Source: Deltaproteobacteria bacterium
GTDB lineage: Bacteria > Desulfobacterota > GWC2-55-46 > JADFVP01
Assembly (NCBI GenBank): GCA_024275855.1
Contig: JAJRYL010000127.1
Span: 1 to 11,224, forward strand
Direction: 5' to 3'
Length of the DNA stretch: 11,224 bases
Every line of letters starts with the position of its first letter. The first letter of the stretch is position 1. Of this stretch, positions 6,827-11,224 are shown piece by piece. The notes below the pieces were generated by a model. It ran no database searches and was not told the origin of the DNA. It saw only the letters and a program-made list of their open reading frames with translations. The position numbers were made by a program, and so were the translations under genes.

Positions 6827-7012
6827 CTACTTCTTCCCCGCCTTCGCCTTAAACATCTGGCACTCAATACCGGAGTTTTCAAAGACCACCTGAGAGGGCA
6901 GACGGTTGGTCTTGAAATCGAGCGCCTTACAGCCCTTTGAAAAACGAGAGTCCCACGTTATATAAAAATAGATACACTTGAAGCAGTCTATCCTCTTTCG
7001 TCTTTTTTCCAT
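6827..7012 (-). CDS. Small conserved-looking four-cysteine protein
   Basis: A 61-residue basic protein with Cys10-x2-Cys13 (DCFKC), Cys28 (KGCKALDFK) and Cys52 (SGIECQMF). The pattern CFKCxYFYITWD...GCKALxFK...P...VxExSGxEC resembles a family of small proteins I recall from anaerobic bacteria, though I cannot name it with certainty. Four cysteines could bind zinc or an iron-sulfur cluster; this is inference. The ATG at 7012 has only a weak GAG upstream. It lies beyond the terminator of the PilZ gene, so it probably has its own promoter. Base composition is more AT-rich than its neighbours. It is probably real because the composition is protein-like and the cysteines are patterned. Confidence 0.7.
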   Translation of the reverse strand: MEKRRKRIDCFKCIYFYITWDSRFSKGCKALDFKTNRLPSQVVFENSGIECQMFKAKAGKK

Positions 7013-7105
7013 ATTTACTCTATCTAAGCGCCTGCCGAAACGAGGCAGACCTAAAAAACAACATTATCAAGATCAGCCGTTATACCCTGTCCGCGCACCT
7101 GCCTG

Positions 7106-7125
7106 AAAAAACCGCTCAGGCGGTT
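7106..7125 (-). terminator. Intrinsic terminator overlapping the stop codon of the PilZ gene
   Basis: On the minus strand, AACCGC (7125-7120), loop CTGA, GCGGTT (7115-7110), running into a six-T tract (7111-7106). The stop codon TGA (7118-7116) lies in the loop. The stem therefore encodes the final residues of the protein. Perfect 6-bp stem and T-tract make this a confident rho-independent terminator for the ATPase-PilZ unit. Confidence 0.88.
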
Positions 7126-7856
7126 GAACCTTCCGTACCATCAATAAAGAGGTCTATCGCCTTTCTTTTGCTCTCTTCAAGATCGACAAAAAAGACCGCC
7201 ATACCCGGATGCGTAACGAGCCTTCTGAACGGGTCGTTCGGGTTCGATATTATACTGAGGTCTTTATTAACCTCTATATTATAGATAATACGCGCCTGCG
7301 TTTTAAATTTACCCTTTACCCCCGGCAGGGAGAACTCAAGGTCGCAGGTAGCGTTTGCCGCGCACGGGTGCAGAGTGATAATAAACATACCGTCGCGCGA
7401 GAGCTGCGCTGAGTTCGTAACCATAGAGCGCTCCGGCGTAGAGACGGTAACCGACAGGGTAACCGGCAGGCGGGGGTTGCGCTTTACTACCTTATTATAG
7501 AAAAACGCCCTGTTTATCACAAACGCCATCTCCTCTACAGAGGTCTGTGCGGTAATAACACCCATAAGTCCGGCGCCCTTCAAACGCGCGACATCCACCT
7601 TCTTTACCGGTTCCGTATAACCCGGCCCCTTAAAAAGAACAAACGGAGTAGCGGTCTCTTCAAGCAGATTTAACATAACGGTAATATCGCTATGCCCGTT
7701 AACCTCAAACAACCCTACCTCTTCGGACTTCGCCAACTCCTCTGTCGAGTAATCCGCAGGCCCGAGAACCACATCGTACCCGCAGTCGTTAAGCCGCTCC
7801 GTCAACCGCACGGTAAAGAACTCCGAGCTTCCCCGCATTCTGACTCTTCCATTCAT
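7116..7856 (-). CDS. Pseudo-receiver plus PilZ-like domain protein
   Basis: A 246-residue two-domain protein. Residues about 10-120 resemble a response-regulator receiver fold (alternating strands such as YDVVLGP, ITVMLNLL, PFVLFKGPG, LMGVITA). No aspartate sits where the phosphoacceptor is expected (GLFEVNGHSD), so it is probably not phosphorylated. Residues about 125-230 resemble a PilZ-type domain of the Myxococcus paralogue kind: RNPRLPV, then QLSRDGMFI, FSLPG, ARIIYN and HPGMAVFFVDL. The c-di-GMP motifs are imperfect: K/RNPR instead of RxxxR, and QLSRDG instead of D/NxSxxG. The ATG at 7856 overlaps the stop of the upstream ATPase gene (ATGA), so the two are translationally coupled and likely act together. 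Role unknown; a protein-interaction or output module for the ATPase is the simplest inference. Confidence 0.85.
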   Translation of the reverse strand: MNGRVRMRGSSEFFTVRLTERLNDCGYDVVLGPADYSTEELAKSEEVGLFEVNGHSDITVMLNLLEETATPFVLFKGPGYTEPVKKVDVARLKGAGLMGVITAQTSVEEMAFVINRAFFYNKVVKRNPRLPVTLSVTVSTPERSMVTNSAQLSRDGMFIITLHPCAANATCDLEFSLPGVKGKFKTQARIIYNIEVNKDLSIISNPNDPFRRLVTHPGMAVFFVDLEESKRKAIDLFIDGTEGSTA

Positions 7857-9130
7857 TTGGCTATCCCCTGTAAGGTTATCTTATTCATCTTTATAGCCGC
7901 AATTGCCGTACGGTGCTGCCGGGTAGCGAACTCTCTTAACGCATCGGCACCCGGCCACGCGTTGGAGACCTCGTTGTACGGCTGACGCTTGGAAAAAAAG
8001 ATTCTGCCGCCGTGGTAAACAACTGTCTCTATCTGAGGCGCGGCGCCGCCTACAACCTCTGTCTGCACATGGAAGACCGTATCCATATGCTCTACGTTAT
8101 CGTTAAAGCCGAAGAAGTCGCGCTCCTCCTCTTTACCGGCCTGCGCCTCTTTACCGGCCTCCGGCTTTTCGGCGGCCCCGTTAGCGTCCGGCTCGGAAAA
8201 AAGAGCCGCGGTGCCCGACATAGGGCTTGGGCGTTTGAGCAGAGCGGCGACAACCTTGTTTACATCGGCATGCGACACCGCCGCGGCAGGGTCGAGCATA
8301 AAGGGGCGCATCTTTCTTGCCGCGGCCTTTATGGCCTCTCTGGAATAGATCGTTCCTATGAACTCGGGGTCTATACCGAGAAAAGTGTTGGCCGCGCCTT
8401 TAAAGGCCTCTACCACACGCTCGTCCTCTTTACTCGCCGCCATGTTAAGCAGCAACTTCGGCCTGTACCTCTTTATCTCGAAGAGCGCCTGCTCTGCGGC
8501 GCGCCTGTCCTGGCTCGCTATCTTTTCACAGAGGTCGGAAAATGTCTTTACGCTATTTGAGCCTCTCGGGTCGGTTGACTCTAAAATCAGCCTGGTGACC
8601 GGCTTGTTGGTCGAGAAGGTACGCATAAGCCGTCTGTAGACAAAACTTTTCAGAAACAGGTAGGTGTTTTGAATTGAGGCAGGCTCCGGCACCAGTACTA
8701 TAATTCCCTCGCTCGATACGGCAAAAAAGTCTAACACGTTGTAAGAGGTACCGGCGCCGAGGTCAACGAGGATATAATCCGCGGGAAGCGCCTTTATGCT
8801 TTTAATAAGACGCTGCTTGCGCGCGTACTGGGGGTTGGCGATGCCAAGAAATTCACCGCCGCCAGTAATCAGGCGAAGCCCTTTAACAGAGGTGGGCAGA
8901 GAGGTATCGATTAAAGAGTCGGTGCGCCCCTTTATGAAATCTTCAAGCCCTTTTTCCGGAAATTTTATGCCGAAGTAGGTGTGCAGATTGGCCCCGCCAA
9001 GGTCGGCGTCGACCAACACGACCTCTTTACCGGCCATAGCGAGCGCGCAACCGATATTGGCGGTAGCAACGCTTTTACCGATACCGCCCTTGCCGCCGCC
9101 TACCGACCATATGATTTTTTCACGATCCAT
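7853..9130 (-). CDS. FlhG/MinD-like P-loop ATPase with C-terminal extension
   Basis: A 425-residue member of the ParA/MinD ATPase superfamily, nearest in style to FlhG. Residues 7-300 hold the deviant Walker A GGKGGIGKS (12-20, signature lysine Lys15), switch I DADLGGANLH (41-50) and switch II LVDLGAGTS (121-129). Aspartate is retained there. A charged Ala/Glu/Lys linker (about 300-340) contains a repeated AGKE hexapeptide, encoded by an exact 15-bp repeat at 8128-8142 and 8146-8160. The C-terminal module (about 345-425, FHVQTEVVGG...IETVVYHGGRIFFSKRQPY) is longer than in FlhG or MinD and looks conserved. Such ATPases dimerise on ATP and place structures at poles or midcell. No flagellar, pilus or min gene is adjacent. 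First gene of a pair with the PilZ-like gene; weak ribosome binding site. Confidence 0.92.
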   Translation of the reverse strand: MDREKIIWSVGGGKGGIGKSVATANIGCALAMAGKEVVLVDADLGGANLHTYFGIKFPEKGLEDFIKGRTDSLIDTSLPTSVKGLRLITGGGEFLGIANPQYARKQRLIKSIKALPADYILVDLGAGTSYNVLDFFAVSSEGIIVLVPEPASIQNTYLFLKSFVYRRLMRTFSTNKPVTRLILESTDPRGSNSVKTFSDLCEKIASQDRRAAEQALFEIKRYRPKLLLNMAASKEDERVVEAFKGAANTFLGIDPEFIGTIYSREAIKAAARKMRPFMLDPAAAVSHADVNKVVAALLKRPSPMSGTAALFSEPDANGAAEKPEAGKEAQAGKEEERDFFGFNDNVEHMDTVFHVQTEVVGGAAPQIETVVYHGGRIFFSKRQPYNEVSNAWPGADALREFATRQHRTAIAAIKMNKITLQGIAK

Positions 9131-9170
9131 CTTTAGATTTTTATCTCTTTAATGTATTGTTGTCAACCAC

Positions 9171-9200
9171 ATTATAGGTAAAAAACCGTGTAAATTTAAA
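9171..9200 (-). promoter_or_regulatory. Candidate promoter for the ATPase-PilZ unit
   Basis: On the minus strand, a perfect TATAAT (9176-9171) lies 18 nt after TTTAAA (9200-9195, 4/6 match to TTGACA). The predicted transcript start near 9164 gives a leader of about 34 nt. A minus-strand TTGACA at 9166-9161 with TAAAAA 17 nt later is an alternative, but would give a virtually leaderless mRNA. Confidence 0.45.
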
Positions 9201-9203
9201 TCC

Positions 9204-9233
9204 TTGACAAAAATATTATCTATATAGTAAATT
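9204..9233 (+). promoter_or_regulatory. Candidate promoter for the triheme cytochrome gene
   Basis: Perfect TTGACA at 9204-9209. The best -10 at workable spacing is TAAATT (9228-9233, 18-nt spacer) within a very AT-rich stretch. Transcription would start about 57 nt before the cytochrome ATG. It lies back to back with the divergent minus-strand promoter, three bases away. Confidence 0.5.
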
Positions 9234-9296
9234 TATAAGTAGCAATAAACTGTCAAAAGTATAACCTTTTGCACAAAGTCTCAGGTATAAACCGTT

Positions 9297-9968
9297 ATGG
9301 CCAGCAGAAAAACAGACGCTCTTTTTAGTATAACACGAGTACTTGCGCTTCTGTTGCTGGTAGTCTCTGTTGCCGGATGCGGCATCTCCGGCCAGGATAT
9401 TTCCCAGTTCGCTAAAAATGAAGTCGGGGATATGTCCACCGGAAAATCTAAAAACAAAGACCAGAAGGCAACGACGCACGACCCCAAGGAGGTTCAGGCC
9501 TACTACGAAAAGATCAGCAAAACAGTTGCCAACAGGGCCAGCTTCGTAACCGGCACAAAAGACATTATAGCGCTCGACGTAATGCCGAAAGACCCAAGCG
9601 GCGAAGTCAACTGGACAGCGGCGGTTACGATGGGAATTATAGACCCGGCCCCCTCCATCGACGTAAACGTAGTGGACGAACCCCCTTTTGAACTCAATAT
9701 CTTTATCGAGGCCAAGGTACCTCTTATGGCCAACGTCATCTTTCCCCACTCCATACACACGTACTGGCTAAAGTGCTCCAACTGCCACCCCGGCATCTTT
9801 TTGCCGCAGGCAGGGGCAAACAAGATAAGCATGACAGAGATATTCGCCGGAAAATGGTGCGGACGCTGCCACGGCAAGGTCGCGTTCACCTTTCTGCCGC
9901 GCTCCAACTGTGTAAGGTGCCATATAATACTAAAAGGACAGTCTATGAGCAGAGAGCGCTGGAAATAA
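9297..9968 (+). CDS. Triheme c7-type cytochrome lipoprotein
   Basis: A 223-residue exported multiheme cytochrome, probably for electron transfer in the periplasm or at the outer membrane. The N-terminus has basic residues, a hydrophobic core and a lipobox VAGC with Cys28 as the lipidation site. Residues 29-140 are a hydrophilic region without heme motifs. Residues about 145-215 form a c7-type triheme domain with CSNCH (160-164), CGRCH (188-192) and CVRCH (205-209), preceded by FPHSIHT with candidate axial ligands His151 and His154. The layout (FPHSIHT..C..CHP...ISM...G..CG.CHGKVAF...C.RCH) fits the TIGR04257-type triheme domain of anaerobes. Only two extra histidines lie in the domain, so one heme may use Met179 or His61. 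ATG at 9297 has a weak ribosome binding site. Followed by an NHL lipoprotein with a separate promoter. Confidence 0.93.
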   Translation: MASRKTDALFSITRVLALLLLVVSVAGCGISGQDISQFAKNEVGDMSTGKSKNKDQKATTHDPKEVQAYYEKISKTVANRASFVTGTKDIIALDVMPKDPSGEVNWTAAVTMGIIDPAPSIDVNVVDEPPFELNIFIEAKVPLMANVIFPHSIHTYWLKCSNCHPGIFLPQAGANKISMTEIFAGKWCGRCHGKVAFTFLPRSNCVRCHIILKGQSMSRERWK

Positions 9969-10036
9969 CGGGAAAAGGGCGTTAAAGTTCCGCTCTGTTG
10001 TGCCGACATGTAATAAACGGCAGGTTCTAAGAGCAC

Positions 10037-10065
10037 TTGACATTAAAGGAACGAGCCTGTACTAT
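10037..10065 (+). promoter_or_regulatory. Sigma-70-like promoter for the NHL lipoprotein gene
   Basis: Perfect TTGACA at 10037-10042, exact 17-nt spacer, and TACTAT at 10060-10065 as the -10 (4/6, with both key T/A and final T). It lies in the 186-nt gap between the cytochrome and NHL genes. Predicted leader about 80 nt. It suggests the NHL gene can be expressed independently of the cytochrome. Confidence 0.6.
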
Positions 10066-10154
10066 TTGCATACTAAAAGTAAAATCTCAGCCTATATATA
10101 GCCTGCATATCGACAGCATATAAAAGCCGGACAACTGAGGGAATAGATATTATT

Positions 10155-11224
10155 ATGAAAAGTCAGATTAAAAGAAATCTAAAATGGCTGCTGCTTTCGG
10201 CAATGGTGCCCATTCTTCTTATAGGCTGCGCAACGGTAGAGCTGCCTGACCTTGTATGGCCGAAGCCTCCCGAAACCCCGCGCATAAAGTACACACGCCA
10301 ATACTCAAGCGGCGCTGACTTCAAGTCGCAGTCAAAAACAGCGGACATACTTCTCGGAGGCAAGCGCTCGCTCGTTTTAAAGAAACCCAAAGGTCTGCAC
10401 GTAGCCCGAGACGGTAAGATATACATTACGGATACAGCCGCAGGCGATGTCTTTATATTCGACCCCGTCAACGGTACCGCCACATCGCTTAACACTCTCG
10501 GCTCCAGGTTCTTCTTCAAACCTATCGGTGTTACTACGGACGCCAAGAACAGAATATTCATTACAGACTCCCAGACTGATAAAGTTACCGTGCTCGACCA
10601 GAAGGGTAAAGTCCTCGCTACCCTTAAACCCAGAACGCCATTTAAGCAGCCAAGCGGCATAGCCGTGGACGACGAACACAACCGCCTTTATGTAATTGAT
10701 ACGCACAGCCATCATATAGAGGTGTTCGACCTCGATACGCTCAAATACAGAAGCACTATAGGCAAGCGCGGCAAGGACGAAGGCGAGTTCAACTACCCGT
10801 CCAACATAACCGTGGACGCAGAAGGGCATATATACGTAGTTGACACTATGAACGGAAGGGTGCAGATATTCGACTCCGAAGGCCGTTTTATAAATATGTT
10901 CGGTCAATTCGGCGATGTAGCCGGCATGTTCGCGCGGCCCAAGGGTATCAGTGTAGACTCCGAAGGACATATATATGTTGTAGACGCGGCCTTCAACAAC
11001 ATACAGATATTTAACACGGACGGTGAGCCGCTGATGGCGTTTGTCGGTTATGGCGACGACAGGGCGGGCATGATACTGCCTTCCGGCATCGGAATCGACA
11101 AAGATGACTATATATATGTAGTAGACTCGTGGAACCGCAGGGTAAAGGTCTTTGAATTCCTCGGCAATAAACACAAAGAGAGAATAAAAACAGGACGCAT
11201 CTCTCCGGTAGAGCCGAAAAAAGA
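10155..11224 (+). CDS. NHL-repeat six-bladed beta-propeller lipoprotein (partial, 3' end off window)
   Basis: An open reading frame of at least 356 codons with no stop before the window edge. The N-terminus MKSQIKRNLK, a hydrophobic core and lipobox LIGC (Cys25) mark an exported lipoprotein. After a short Pro-rich linker come six NHL-type blades at about 78-103, 122-148, 165-191, 214-240, 261-287 and 308-334. Each has the pattern P.GI.VD..G.IYVVD...N.VQIF. Six blades would make a complete propeller, and the residues after 335 are a charged tail (KHKERIKTGRISPVEPKK) that continues outside. NHL propellers usually mediate protein or ligand contacts. Located right after the triheme cytochrome, it may be a partner or scaffold for an envelope electron-transfer complex (inference). 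Start ATG 10155 has a GAGGG about 13 nt upstream. Confidence 0.93.
   Translation, partial: MKSQIKRNLKWLLLSAMVPILLIGCATVELPDLVWPKPPETPRIKYTRQYSSGADFKSQSKTADILLGGKRSLVLKKPKGLHVARDGKIYITDTAAGDVFIFDPVNGTATSLNTLGSRFFFKPIGVTTDAKNRIFITDSQTDKVTVLDQKGKVLATLKPRTPFKQPSGIAVDDEHNRLYVIDTHSHHIEVFDLDTLKYRSTIGKRGKDEGEFNYPSNITVDAEGHIYVVDTMNGRVQIFDSEGRFINMFGQFGDVAGMFARPKGISVDSEGHIYVVDAAFNNIQIFNTDGEPLMAFVGYGDDRAGMILPSGIGIDKDDYIYVVDSWNRRVKVFEFLGNKHKERIKTGRISPVEPKK

Noticed and set aside
8128..8160. Tandem repeat in the ATPase gene as a variable-number locus
   Set aside because: Only two 15-bp copies in a charged linker; most likely ordinary low-complexity coding sequence.
9216..9758. 180-residue minus-strand open frame and the neighbouring one at 9503-10036
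   Set aside because: Both are antisense to the heme-binding lipoprotein and show no domain.
10377..11174. 265-residue minus-strand open frame
   Set aside because: Antisense to the NHL propeller gene; its Tyr/Val-rich repeats mirror the regular IYVVD codons of the blades.

Overview
The window looks like chromosomal DNA from a Gram-negative, probably anaerobic bacterium of the Deltaproteobacteria/Desulfobacterota or Nitrospirota kind. The reasons are indirect: an F-type ATP synthase operon with two b-type subunits but no a or c subunit gene in front of them, a lipoprotein with a triheme c7-type cytochrome domain beside an NHL-propeller lipoprotein, a FlhG/MinD-like ATPase paired with a PilZ-type regulator, and clusters of short dispersed palindromic repeats. 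No rRNA, tRNA, CRISPR array, transposase or phage gene was seen. Taxonomy is inferred from gene content only.

Positions 1-4206 (minus strand) hold the F1 and stalk part of an ATP synthase operon, transcribed atpF'F, atpH, atpA, atpG and continuing out of the window, presumably to atpD and atpC. The unusual feature is that b' and b are one continuous 323-residue protein. A signal-peptide-like hydrophobic segment sits exactly at the join. Positions 4207-4586 are a non-coding leader and promoter region. tldD (4587-5981, minus) encodes a TldD metalloprotease.

Positions 5982-6826 are non-coding and form a mosaic of short inverted repeats. One composite block of about 140 bp (small hairpin, long imperfect hairpin, GGTGGGC palindrome) occurs twice in the same order. 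Two other short sequences are also duplicated there. A 61-residue four-cysteine protein follows (6827-7012, minus).

Positions 7106-9130 (minus) form a two-gene unit: a FlhG/MinD-like ATPase and, overlapping it by ATGA, a pseudo-receiver plus PilZ-like protein. The unit ends in a strong intrinsic terminator whose loop is built on the stop codon. Positions 9131-9296 are a divergent promoter region. Rightward from it lie a triheme cytochrome lipoprotein (9297-9968) and, behind its own sigma-70-like promoter, an NHL-repeat lipoprotein (10155 to the window edge). The right-hand pair suggests cell-envelope electron transfer. The left-hand operon is central energy metabolism.
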